The notes under the pieces: generated by a model | Databases searched by the model: none | What the model saw: the letters and a program-made list of their open reading frames with translations, nothing else | What the model was told of the DNA's origin: nothing | Program-made: the position numbers and the translations under genes | Part shown: positions 16,140 to 23,283 of the stretch, in pieces | How positions within the stretch are numbered: position 1 is the first letter of the stretch | Layout of the letters: every line of letters starts with the position of its first letter | Assembly (NCBI GenBank): GCA_900319485.1 | Contig: ONOQ01000022.1 | Span: 1-33,885, forward strand | DNA length: 33,885 bases | Origin: an uncultured Bacteroidales bacterium | Lineage (GTDB): Bacteria > Bacteroidota > Bacteroidia > Bacteroidales > UBA932 | Reading direction: 5' to 3'

Positions 16140-17505
16140 GAGAACATTCTCCATCGGCGGTGTTCATCCGCACGACAGCAAGATTTCAAGGGGCTGCCCC
16201 ATTTGCCCCCTGCCTCTTGCCCCCACAGTGTATATTTCTGTGGCACAGCATATTGGCGCACCCTCCGTTCCCTGTGTTGCCGTTGGTGACAAGGTGAAGG
16301 TGGGCCAGGTGATCGCAGAGCCCGGCGGCTTTGTGAGCGCCTTCATCCATTCCTCAGTTTCAGGAACCGTTAAATCTATCGGCCCCCGCCCGGACCTTGC
16401 CGGACGTCCCGTTACGCACATTGAGATTGCCGTCGAGGGTGACGAGTGGGCCGATGGCATTGACACCACCGATACCCTTGTCACTGAGATTCCTTCAGAC
16501 AACAAGGCAATTGTGGAGAAGATCCGCCTTGGCGGCGTTGTGGGCCTTGGCGGCGCAACATTCCCCACTCACGTGAAACTTTCCCCGCCTCCCGGATCCA
16601 AGTGCGAGAGGGTCATCATAAACGGCTGCGAATGTGAACCTTACCTCACATCCGACTTCCGCACCCTCCTTGAAAAGGGAGAGCAGGTGGTGGTTGGAGC
16701 CGCTATCCTGAGGCAGGTGATGGGAAACGTTCCCTGCACCATCGCAATTGAGGAAAATAAGCCCGAAGCCATCTCCCATATCCGTGAGGTCATTGAGAAA
16801 CTTGGATATGAGGGCATTGAGGTGATGGAGATGAAGATGATGTATCCGCAGGGAGGTGAAAAGCAACTCATAGATGCCGTTATGCACCGTCAGGTGGGTT
16901 CCGGCGCCCTTCCTATCAGTGTGGGCGCCGTTGTCCAGAATGTTGCAACCGCCCTGGCGGTCTATGACGCCGTCCAGAAGAACAAGCCCATCGTTGACAA
17001 CTCCGTAACCGTAACCGGCGAGTGCTTCCCCAACCAGGCCAACCTCCTGGTTCGCGTAGGAACGCCCCTCCGTTATATCCTGGACTACCTTGGAGGTATT
17101 CCGGCCGATGCCGCAAAGGTTATAAGCGGCGGCCCTATGATGGGACGCGCCGTTGCAAACCTTGACGCAGCAACGGTAAAGGGAACAGGTGCGCTCCTTC
17201 TTCTCACCGAGGCCCAGACACGCCGCGCTCCGGAATCCGAATGTATCCGCTGCGGCCGCTGCGCCGATGCCTGCCCTATGGGTCTTGAACCCTTCCTTCT
17301 CCAAAAGTTGTCCCGTAACTCAGATGTTGAGGCGCTGGAGGCGAATGCCGCCCACGACTGCATCGAGTGCGGCTGCTGCCTGTATTCCTGCCCTGCCAAC
17401 ATCCCTCTGCTGGACTGGGTACGTCTGGGTAAAGGCCTGGCGATGGGTGCCATTCGCGCCCGTGCCGCCGCCGCAAAGGCCGCCGCTGAAGCCGCTAAAA
17501 AGTAA
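16132..17505 (+). CDS. rnfC: Rnf complex subunit C (NADH/FMN-binding)
   Basis: 457 residues. An N-terminal barrel-sandwich domain (VGDKVKVGQVIAEPGGFVSAFIHSSVSGTV) is followed by the NuoF-like domain with GLGGATFPTHVKL and INGCECEPYLT, which bind FMN and NADH. The C-terminus has two cluster motifs, CIRCGRCADAC (from Cys371) and CIECGCCLYSC (from Cys410), for two [4Fe-4S] centres. This peripheral subunit exchanges electrons with NAD(H). No long Ala/Lys-rich repeat tail like that of E. coli RsxC is present. It is 6 bp from rnfD. Confidence 0.96.
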   Translation: MSKRTFSIGGVHPHDSKISRGCPICPLPLAPTVYISVAQHIGAPSVPCVAVGDKVKVGQVIAEPGGFVSAFIHSSVSGTVKSIGPRPDLAGRPVTHIEIAVEGDEWADGIDTTDTLVTEIPSDNKAIVEKIRLGGVVGLGGATFPTHVKLSPPPGSKCERVIINGCECEPYLTSDFRTLLEKGEQVVVGAAILRQVMGNVPCTIAIEENKPEAISHIREVIEKLGYEGIEVMEMKMMYPQGGEKQLIDAVMHRQVGSGALPISVGAVVQNVATALAVYDAVQKNKPIVDNSVTVTGECFPNQANLLVRVGTPLRYILDYLGGIPADAAKVISGGPMMGRAVANLDAATVKGTGALLLLTEAQTRRAPESECIRCGRCADACPMGLEPFLLQKLSRNSDVEALEANAAHDCIECGCCLYSCPANIPLLDWVRLGKGLAMGAIRARAAAAKAAAEAAKK

Positions 17506-17511
17506 CTGACT

Positions 17512-18483
17512 ATGGAAAAGTTGTTAGTATCTCCCAATCCCCATATCCACGCTCCGGTTTCCACCAAGAGCCTTATGCGTGACGTTATTATCGCGCTTAT
17601 TCCCGCGGTAATATGCTCCTTCGTATTCTACGGATGGAGAGAGATCCTTCTGATGGCGGTGAGCGTTGCATCCTGCGTGCTGCTTGAGTGGGCCATCACA
17701 AAGTATATGCTCCGGAAGCCCTCCACCATCGGGGACCTTTCCGCAGTCATTACGGGTATCCTCCTGGCCCTGAACCTTCCCTACACCACGCCCTGGTGGG
17801 TGGTGATGATAGGTGCGGTGGTCGCCATCGGCGTTGCCAAGATGACATTCGGCGGTATCGGCCAGAATATATGGAATCCCGCCCTTGTGGGCCGTGTTTT
17901 CCTGCTTGTTTCCTTCCCCACTTATATGACCACCTGGGGCGCTCCCAAGGGCGTTGTGGATGCCGTTTCCGGTCCCACTCCGCTTGGCGCAATCCAGGAA
18001 GGCCTTATGCAGGGGGCTTCCGTTCAGGAACTTACATCGGCCTTCAATTACAGGGACCTTCTGTTCGCAAACCTTGGAGGCAGTGCAGGTGAGGCCTGCG
18101 CCCTTGCTCTTCTTGCAGGCTTCGTGTACCTCTGCTGCCGTAAGGTAATCAAGCCCTGGATTACCCTCAGCATCTTTGGAACGGTGGCTCTCACTTCCCT
18201 CATTTTCTGGGGAATCGATCCTACCCGTTTCACGGATCCCCTGTTCAACCTCCTCACCGGCGGTCTTGTCCTTGGCGCCTGCTTTATGGCAACGGACTAT
18301 GTGACCTCGCCTATGAGCCTCTGGGGCGGCGTGATCTTCGGCGTGGGAATCGGCTTCCTTACAATGATGATCCGTTACTTCGGCTCCTATCCGGAGGGCG
18401 TTTCATTTGCCATTTTGATTATGAACTCTGTGGTGCCGCTTCTCAACATGTGGTTTCACCAGAAAAAATTCGGGAGGAAATAG
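17512..18483 (+). CDS. rnfD: Rnf complex subunit D (membrane, covalent FMN)
   Basis: 323 residues with about eight to ten hydrophobic helices. The covalent FMN site is VSGPTPLGA; Thr156 corresponds to the flavinylated Thr of the SGATPL-type motif in RnfD/NqrB. The sequence near NIWNPALVGRVFLLVSFP and the C-terminal NSVVPLLNMW are typical. It forms part of the ion-translocating core with RnfA, E and G. The attachment of FMN would need a flavin transferase (ApbE), which is not encoded in this window. Confidence 0.96.
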   Translation: MEKLLVSPNPHIHAPVSTKSLMRDVIIALIPAVICSFVFYGWREILLMAVSVASCVLLEWAITKYMLRKPSTIGDLSAVITGILLALNLPYTTPWWVVMIGAVVAIGVAKMTFGGIGQNIWNPALVGRVFLLVSFPTYMTTWGAPKGVVDAVSGPTPLGAIQEGLMQGASVQELTSAFNYRDLLFANLGGSAGEACALALLAGFVYLCCRKVIKPWITLSIFGTVALTSLIFWGIDPTRFTDPLFNLLTGGLVLGACFMATDYVTSPMSLWGGVIFGVGIGFLTMMIRYFGSYPEGVSFAILIMNSVVPLLNMWFHQKKFGRK

Positions 18484-18486
18484 CGT

Positions 18487-19083
18487 ATGGCAGCAAAATC
18501 CAATCTTACCAATATGGTGCTTGTCCTTGGGCTGGTGTGCCTTGCGTGCAGCGCGGTCCTTGGCGGCGCGTATGTTATAACCAAGGCTCCAATTGAGGCT
18601 GCGGCCGCTGCAAAGACGCAGGCCGCCGTTGCACAGGTGCTTCCGCATTTCGAGACTCTTGAGTATAATGCCGATGACCATTATTATACGGCAAAGGACG
18701 GCGAGGCCGTTGTGGGTTATGCAATTGAATCCACTGTGGTAGGCTTCGGCGGCCCCCTGTCGCTGATGGTTGGCGTAACTGTGGACGGGGTTGTGTACAA
18801 CACTTCCGTGCTTTCACATTCTGAGACTCCCGGCCTTGGCGCAAAGTGCTCCACGGATGCAAAGTTCATGGATCAGTGGAGGGGATTTGACCCCGCCGTC
18901 AAGAAACTTTCCGTGAAGAAGGACGGCGGTGACGTAGATGCCATCACGGCTTCCACAATCACTTCCAGGGCATATACCCTTGCAGTGGAGAATGCCCTGA
19001 AGGTGTTTGACGGCCTGGAACCGGACGAGGTTATTGAAGAAGATGAACCCCTAACAGAAGAAGGAGGACAGGACAATGAGTAA
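18487..19083 (+). CDS. rnfG: Rnf complex subunit G (periplasmic FMN-binding)
   Basis: 198 residues. A single N-terminal transmembrane helix (about 9-28) is followed by a periplasmic FMN-binding domain. The flavinylation motif reads ITASTITSRAY, with Thr157 in the position of the modified Thr of SGATxT; the first residues (TAS for SGA) are a mild departure from consensus. GFGGPLSLMVGV and SETPGLGAK are family signatures. The last 20 residues are strongly acidic. The gene starts 3 bp after rnfD and overlaps rnfE by 8 bp. Confidence 0.95.
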   Translation: MAAKSNLTNMVLVLGLVCLACSAVLGGAYVITKAPIEAAAAAKTQAAVAQVLPHFETLEYNADDHYYTAKDGEAVVGYAIESTVVGFGGPLSLMVGVTVDGVVYNTSVLSHSETPGLGAKCSTDAKFMDQWRGFDPAVKKLSVKKDGGDVDAITASTITSRAYTLAVENALKVFDGLEPDEVIEEDEPLTEEGGQDNE

Positions 19084-19666
19084 ATTCAAACTTCTGACAG
19101 ACGGGCTTGTAAAGAACAACCCCACCTTTGTGCTCCTGCTGGGTATGTGCCCCACGCTGGCCACAACAACATCGGCCATAAACGGCCTCTCTATGGGCCT
19201 CGCTACACTCTTTGTGCTGGTCCTTTCAAATATGGCAATCTCCCTCATCGCTCCGGTTGTGCCGGATAAGGTGCACATCCCCGTGTACATTGTGGTGATT
19301 GCCACGTTTGTGACCCTGCTTCAGTTCCTTATGCAGGCCTACACCCCCGCTATGTACGAGACCCTTGGCCTTTTCATCCCGCTCATCGTGGTGAACTGCA
19401 TAGTCCTCGGACGTGCCGAAGCCTTTGCCAATAAGCACGGCGTAGGGGAGAGCGCGCTGGACGGAATAGGCGTGGGCCTGGGTTTCACCTGCTCGCTTAC
19501 CGTTCTTGGCCTTGTGCGTGAGATCCTTGGCTCCGGAAGCGCGTTCGGCTGGAGTTTCACCGGCGGCGCAGACGGTATGCTGGCATTCGTGATGGCTCCC
19601 GGCGCATTCCTGTGCCTTGGCTATCTTATGGTACTGTTTAACAAATTCCTCAAAAAGAACAGCTAG
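19076..19666 (+). CDS. rnfE: Rnf complex subunit E (membrane)
   Basis: 196 residues with six hydrophobic helices. It opens with LLTDGLVKNNPTFVLLLGMCPTLA and contains VNCIVLGRAEAFANKHG, both standard for RnfE/NqrD. It pairs with RnfA as the inverted-topology dimer of the membrane core that carries an intramembrane [2Fe-2S] centre in related complexes; the cysteines in GMCP and NCIV fit that role. It follows rnfG with overlap and precedes rnfA by 3 bp. Confidence 0.95.
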   Translation: MSKFKLLTDGLVKNNPTFVLLLGMCPTLATTTSAINGLSMGLATLFVLVLSNMAISLIAPVVPDKVHIPVYIVVIATFVTLLQFLMQAYTPAMYETLGLFIPLIVVNCIVLGRAEAFANKHGVGESALDGIGVGLGFTCSLTVLGLVREILGSGSAFGWSFTGGADGMLAFVMAPGAFLCLGYLMVLFNKFLKKNS

Positions 19667-19669
19667 GCT

Positions 19670-20269
19670 ATGGAGTACTTTCTCATAATAATATCGGCAA
19701 TATTCGTTAACAATATTGTCCTGGCCCAGTTCCTGGGTATCTGCCCCTTCCTTGGCGTTTCCAACAAACTTTCCACCGCTACGGGTATGTCCATGGCCGT
19801 GTGCTTTGTGATTACCCTGGCAACGCTGGTGACATATCTCATCAACAAGTACCTGCTGGTTCCGTTTGGAATTACCTTCCTCCAGACCATCGCCTTCATA
19901 CTTGTGATTGCGGCCCTGGTCCAGATGGTGGAGATTGTGCTCAAGAAGGTTTCCCCGTCGCTGTATCAGGCCCTGGGTATCTTCCTGCCCCTTATCACCA
20001 CCAACTGCGCGGTTCTGGGTGTTGCCATCAACGTGGTGACCAAGGAGTTTGCGTTTGTTCCCGGCGGTATGCTCAACCTCGGCCAGGCACTGGTATACGC
20101 CTTTGCCACATCCCTCGGTTACGGCCTTGCAATGGTGATATTTGCGGGTATCCGTGAGCACCTTGCCCTTATGAACGTTCCCAAGAGTTTCAAGGGCGTT
20201 CCCATCGCAATCATTTCCGTGGGTATCCTTGCCCTGGCCTTTATGGGCTTCAGCGGAATGGTGAAGTAG
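19670..20269 (+). CDS. rnfA: Rnf complex subunit A (membrane)
   Basis: 199 residues, six helices. The signatures are [18 protein letters not shown] and [10 protein letters not shown], with the paired cysteines expected to coordinate the intramembrane Fe-S centre shared with RnfE. It is the last gene of the set; a strong hairpin 43 bp after the stop probably ends the transcript. The full complex would couple ferredoxin:NAD+ electron transfer to Na+ or H+ export. Confidence 0.95.
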   Translation: MEYFLIIISAIFVNNIVLAQFLGICPFLGVSNKLSTATGMSMAVCFVITLATLVTYLINKYLLVPFGITFLQTIAFILVIAALVQMVEIVLKKVSPSLYQALGIFLPLITTNCAVLGVAINVVTKEFAFVPGGMLNLGQALVYAFATSLGYGLAMVIFAGIREHLALMNVPKSFKGVPIAIISVGILALAFMGFSGMVK

Positions 20270-20312
20270 CCTTGGCTGGAAACTCGCTGAGTTTCAGTTA
20301 TTTACTTATTTA

Positions 20313-20341
20313 CGGGTGCACCTGCTGGTGCACCCGATTTT
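20313..20341 (+). terminator. Hairpin terminator of the rnf gene run
   Basis: A perfect 10-bp GC-rich stem, CGGGTGCACC (20313-20322) with GGTGCACCCG (20327-20336), loop TGCT, then A and a short run of four T. The T run is short, so efficiency is uncertain. Confidence 0.65.
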
Positions 20342-20385
20342 GCGTAACGCGCTGAGTTGCAGGTGTTTATGTGCCAGGCGCTATT
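20341..20385 (+). repeat. 45-nt degenerate interspersed repeat, copy 1
   Basis: TGCGTAACGCGCTGA followed after 15 nt by TGCCAGGCGCTATT. An equal-length relative lies at 24582-24626 on the same strand with roughly 70 percent identity by eye. A partial relative of its first half (CTCGCTGAGTTTCAG) also lies just upstream near 20283. Confidence 0.6.
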
Positions 20386-20389
20386 GAAT

Positions 20390-20574
20390 GTCGCAGGTCA
20401 GATAGCAAAACGTCGCAAGTCTGCAAAAAACGGCGGACCTGCGACGGTATTTTGCTTCTGTGGCCGATTTCCGTCGCAGGTGGCGCAAAAAACGCAGACC
20501 TGCGACGGAATGGCGAGTGACCTGCGACGGTTCGGCCGGTGACCAGCGACGTTTTGGCCGGTGACCTGCGACGG
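20390..20574. repeat. Cluster of eight ACCTGCGACGG-like words in a 339-bp gap
   Basis: The gap 20270-20608 holds no convincing gene. From 20390 to 20574 the word ACCTGCGACGG or a close variant occurs eight times in both orientations (near 20390, 20411, 20437, 20471, 20498, 20520, 20541 and 20564). Two 37-nt units, 20411-20447 and 20472-20508, are similar and 61 bp apart; each is an inverted repeat around a CAAAAAAC loop. The second, extended to 20471, has a perfect 11-bp stem. It may be a REP-like array, an operator array or a structured RNA. Confidence 0.8.
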
Positions 20575-20591
20575 TTTAGAGTGAAAAGTTG

Positions 20592-20599
20592 TATCTTTG
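20592..20599 (+). promoter_or_regulatory. -7 box very close to the DMT permease start
   Basis: TATCTTTG matches the Bacteroidota -7 consensus and ends only 9 bp before the ATG at 20609. There is no TTTG at 19-bp spacing upstream. If used, the transcript would be leaderless or nearly so. Confidence 0.55.
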
Positions 20600-20608
20600 C
20601 ATCCTGAT

Positions 20609-21478
20609 ATGACCTGGTGGTTACTGGCATTCTGCTCTGCGGCCCTTCTGGGCGGCTATGACTCCTTCAAGAAGATATCCCTGAAGGACAATGCCGTGGT
20701 GCCGGTGCTGCTGCTGAACACGGTTTTATCGGCCCTTATCTTCTCCCCGTTCCTGTTCGCTACCGGCTGGGGAGGATGGTCCGTGCAGAAGTTTATACTC
20801 CTCAAAAGCGCGCTGGTTCTCAGTTCCTGGATGGCGGGGTACTTTGCAATGAAGAACCTGCCGCTCACCATAGTGGGGCCCATCAACGCTACGCGGCCTG
20901 TGCTGGTGCTGCTGGGTGCCATCTTCATCTTTGACGAGCACCTCAATGCCCTGCAGTGGGGCGGCGTGATCCTTGCCATGGTGGCGTATTTCCTTATGCG
21001 CCTGAGCGGGCACAGGGAGGGCATAAAACCGGGAAACAAGTGGCTGGTATGCCTTATCCTGGCCGTGATCCTTGGTGCCGCCAGCGGTCTGTATGACAAA
21101 TTCCTGATGTCTCCGGAGCGTCTTGGACTTGACCGCAGTCAGGTTCTGGCATGGTACACGCTGTATCAGGCAGGGATGATGGCTCTGGTGTTGGTTTTCC
21201 TCTGGCTTCCGGTACGGCATAAAACCACTCCTTTCCGCTGGGACTGGTCCATCCCGTTTATCAGCATCTTCCTCTGCGGGGCCGATTACCTCTATATGCA
21301 GGCCCTATCCCAGCCTGACGCACTCATAGCCGTAGTGTCAATGATCCGCCGCGGCAGCGTGCTGGTGAGTTTTGCTATCGGCGCTTTCATCCTGAAAGAA
21401 AAGAACATCCGCTCCAAGGCCCTGGACCTCATACTTCTCCTTGCCAGTATGGTCCTTCTGTACTTCGGCTCCCGGTAA
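20609..21478 (+). CDS. EamA/DMT-family permease
   Basis: 289 residues from the ATG at 20609; a TTG four codons earlier is less likely. There are ten hydrophobic helices in two homologous halves, as in EamA (drug/metabolite transporter) proteins. Landmarks are LGGYDSFKKISLKDNAVVPV at the start, the first-half end helix PINATRPVLVLLGAIFIFDEHLN, and the matching second-half segment VVSMIRRGSVLVSFAIGAFILKEKNIR. Substrate cannot be predicted; relatives export amino acids, sugars or nucleotides. It stands alone between two repeat-bearing gaps. Confidence 0.88.
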   Translation: MTWWLLAFCSAALLGGYDSFKKISLKDNAVVPVLLLNTVLSALIFSPFLFATGWGGWSVQKFILLKSALVLSSWMAGYFAMKNLPLTIVGPINATRPVLVLLGAIFIFDEHLNALQWGGVILAMVAYFLMRLSGHREGIKPGNKWLVCLILAVILGAASGLYDKFLMSPERLGLDRSQVLAWYTLYQAGMMALVLVFLWLPVRHKTTPFRWDWSIPFISIFLCGADYLYMQALSQPDALIAVVSMIRRGSVLVSFAIGAFILKEKNIRSKALDLILLLASMVLLYFGSR

Positions 21479-21481
21479 TCT

Positions 21482-21525
21482 CCCACATTGTAATGCCGAT
21501 GATTACCCACATTGTAATGCCGATG
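21482..21525 (+). repeat. Two direct 20-bp repeats, 24-bp period
   Basis: The 20-mer beginning CCCACATTGTAATGCC occurs at 21482-21501 and again at 21506-21525, separated by ATTA. The second copy is the left end of the 112-bp interspersed repeat described separately, so the end of that element has been duplicated here. Confidence 0.9.
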
Positions 21526-21617
21526 CGGTGGGGCTTAACTGTCTTATTTTCAGGTATTTACGCAATCATTTGGGATTACCGGTAATCCCAAACACCTCTG
21601 TAACGTGCTGTGTGTCA
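21506..21617 (+). repeat. 112-bp interspersed repeat, copy A, with 24-nt palindrome
   Basis: Aligns without gaps to the reverse complement of 24655-24766 with about 90 percent identity; the outer 20 bp on one side and about 55 bp on the other are identical. At 21569-21592 it carries a perfect 24-nt palindrome (half-site TTTGGGATTACC). No coding frame is evident. This looks like a MITE- or REP-like mobile intergenic element. Confidence 0.9.
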
Positions 21618-21646
21618 ACAACTTAGCTTACACCAGAAACATTATA

Positions 21647-21678
21647 CAAAAAGAAGACCCGGCCTGGTCTTCTTTTTG
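21647..21678. terminator. Bidirectional terminator between the DMT permease and tRNA-Arg
   Basis: A perfect 13-bp stem, CAAAAAGAAGACC (21647-21659) with its complement at 21666-21678, loop CGGCCT. Each strand ends the stem in a T run, so it can stop the tRNA transcript on the - strand, where it begins right after the tRNA 3' end, and also the permease transcript on the + strand. Confidence 0.85.
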
Positions 21679-21752
21679 TGATTCCGTTGGGATTCGAACC
21701 CAAGACCCACAGCTTAGAAGGCTGTTGCTCTATCCAACTGAGCTACGGAACC
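21679..21752 (-). tRNA. tRNA-Arg (anticodon TCT)
   Basis: 74 nt on the - strand. It folds as a full cloverleaf: acceptor GGTTCCG with CGGAATC (one G-U), D-arm GCTC/GAGC, anticodon arm ACAGC/GCTGT with loop CTTCTAA giving anticodon TCT (reads AGA), and T-arm TTGGG/CCCAA with loop TTCGAAT. Discriminator A; the CCA end is not encoded. A consensus promoter lies just upstream and a terminator directly downstream. Confidence 0.97.
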
Positions 21753-21768
21753 ATCCTCAATTGGACTG

Positions 21769-21799
21769 CAAAGTTAGTTATTTTTCCGCTAATTGCAAA
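21769..21799 (-). promoter_or_regulatory. tRNA-Arg promoter, full Bacteroidota consensus
   Basis: On the - strand TTTG (21799-21796), exactly 19 bp, then TAACTTTG (21776-21769). The -7 box ends 16 bp before the tRNA 5' end at 21752. It is only 10 bp downstream of the dcuB stop, so read-through from dcuB would also cover the tRNA. Confidence 0.85.
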
Positions 21800-21809
21800 C
21801 GTAGCGGCC

Positions 21810-23183
21810 CTACTGCACAAAACCGGCGAAGTACCCTGCAAAGAACACGTTTGTGATAAGATAGCCGATGATTGTGGATACAAGAACGCATATCAGTCCA
21901 GGCATCATAAAACTGTGGTTCAGAAGGTATTTGCCGATAACCGTGGTGCCGGAGCGGTCGAAGTTAACGGTGGCGATATCGGAAGGATAGTTGGGGATGA
22001 AGAAGTAGCCGTACACGCTGGGAAGCACGCCAAGGAGCACGGGGCCGGCGATTCCCAGTTCATAGGCCAGAGGCAGCATAGCCACAACCACGGCGCCCTG
22101 GGAGTTGATGAGAACTGATACCAGGAAGAACACGAACGCAATGCTCCAGGGGTAGTTGGTGACAAGGCCGGTGAGCATTTCCTTCATCTGGTCCATATAG
22201 TTTCCAAAGTAGGTATCGGCCAGCCAGGCGATGCCGTAGATTGCCACCACGGCCACCATTCCGGACTGCCACACTGCGCCTGCGACGGCCTTCTTGGGCT
22301 GGGCCTTGCAGAAGATTATGTTGGCGGCCGCGGCCGTGAGCATTATGATCTGGATGCAGATGTTCATCTTGGGAAGATTGATGGTCTTTGCAAGCGAAAC
22401 CCCGTCAATCTTAATCATCTGGCAGAAAGCGAATCCCACTATCACAAGGAGGGCGCCCAGGAACACGAATACGGAAGCCTTAGCCTCTTTGGTGATTTCC
22501 TTGTCAAGGGTGGTGGCGCTGTGGCCGTACATATACTGGTACATCTCGGGATCGGCCTTACGGGCAAGGAAGTCGGGGTCCTTGTCAAGGTCCTTGCCTC
22601 TCTTATAGGACGCAGCCGCGGCGCACATAAGGCCGCAGACACAGGCGGGGATTGTAACCATCAGGACCTGGGGGATACTCACCATATAGCCGTTGGCGTT
22701 TGAAATTGTAACAAATGCCACCACGGCCGCCGCAATGGGAGAGCAGGTGATGCCCACCTGGGAGGCCACGGAGGCCACGCCGCAGGGGCGCTCGGGGCGG
22801 ATATTCTTTTTGAGGGCTATGTCACAGATGATGGGCATTATGGTGTAGACCACGTGGCCGGTGCCAACCAGGACGGTAAGGAAAAACGTCACAAGGGGAC
22901 CCAGGAAAGTGATGTGCTGGGGGTTCTTACGGAGCATTTTCTCTGCAATCTGGATCATCCAGTCCATACCGCCGGATGCCTGCAGGGTGCCGGCGCAGGT
23001 GACGGCCGCGATGATGATATAGATAACGTCTGTGGGAGGCGTGCCGGGTTTGAGGCCAAAGCCAAACACAAGGATTGCAAGGCCGATACCGCTTATTGCT
23101 CCAAGGGCCAGGGACCCGTAGCGGGAGCCTACGTACAGTGCTGCCAGGACGATGAGCAGCTCGATGATCATAGTGAAAGTCAT
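21810..23183 (-). CDS. dcuB: Anaerobic C4-dicarboxylate antiporter, DcuB type
   Basis: 457 residues. The start at 23183 (MTFTMIIELL) lines up with the recalled E. coli DcuB N-terminus; a frame extension to 23231 adds 16 atypical residues. Many segments match DcuB closely: LQASGGMDWMIQIAEKMLRK, GTGHVVYTIMPIICD, KKNIRPERP, YKRGKDLDKD, AIYGIAWLADTYFG and the C-terminal NYPSDIATVNFDRSGTT. About ten or more helices are present. DcuB imports fumarate, malate or aspartate in exchange for succinate during fumarate respiration. No regulatory DcuS/R pair is in this window. Divergent from the GH109-like gene across 100 bp. Confidence 0.95.
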   Translation of the reverse strand: MTFTMIIELLIVLAALYVGSRYGSLALGAISGIGLAILVFGFGLKPGTPPTDVIYIIIAAVTCAGTLQASGGMDWMIQIAEKMLRKNPQHITFLGPLVTFFLTVLVGTGHVVYTIMPIICDIALKKNIRPERPCGVASVASQVGITCSPIAAAVVAFVTISNANGYMVSIPQVLMVTIPACVCGLMCAAAASYKRGKDLDKDPDFLARKADPEMYQYMYGHSATTLDKEITKEAKASVFVFLGALLVIVGFAFCQMIKIDGVSLAKTINLPKMNICIQIIMLTAAAANIIFCKAQPKKAVAGAVWQSGMVAVVAIYGIAWLADTYFGNYMDQMKEMLTGLVTNYPWSIAFVFFLVSVLINSQGAVVVAMLPLAYELGIAGPVLLGVLPSVYGYFFIPNYPSDIATVNFDRSGTTVIGKYLLNHSFMMPGLICVLVSTIIGYLITNVFFAGYFAGFVQ

Positions 23184-23283
23184 AGTGCCAATGTGGTTTG
23201 CGACCGCTAATATACAAAAAAACGGCGACAATCATTGCAGGCGCGCGCTTGCTATTGTGATTAATTTTTCTGAAATTCGCATT

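Noticed and set aside
15243-20269. Na+-NQR instead of Rnf
   Set aside because: The order B-C-D-G-E-A, the ferredoxin-rich RnfB and the absence of an NqrF-type flavoprotein identify Rnf.
20390-20574. CRISPR array
   Set aside because: The repeated word is only about 11 bp, occurs in both orientations and at unequal distances, and no cas genes are present.
21806-23230. Open frames on the + strand across dcuB
   Set aside because: They are short and have no domain features; dcuB on the - strand matches its family from end to end.
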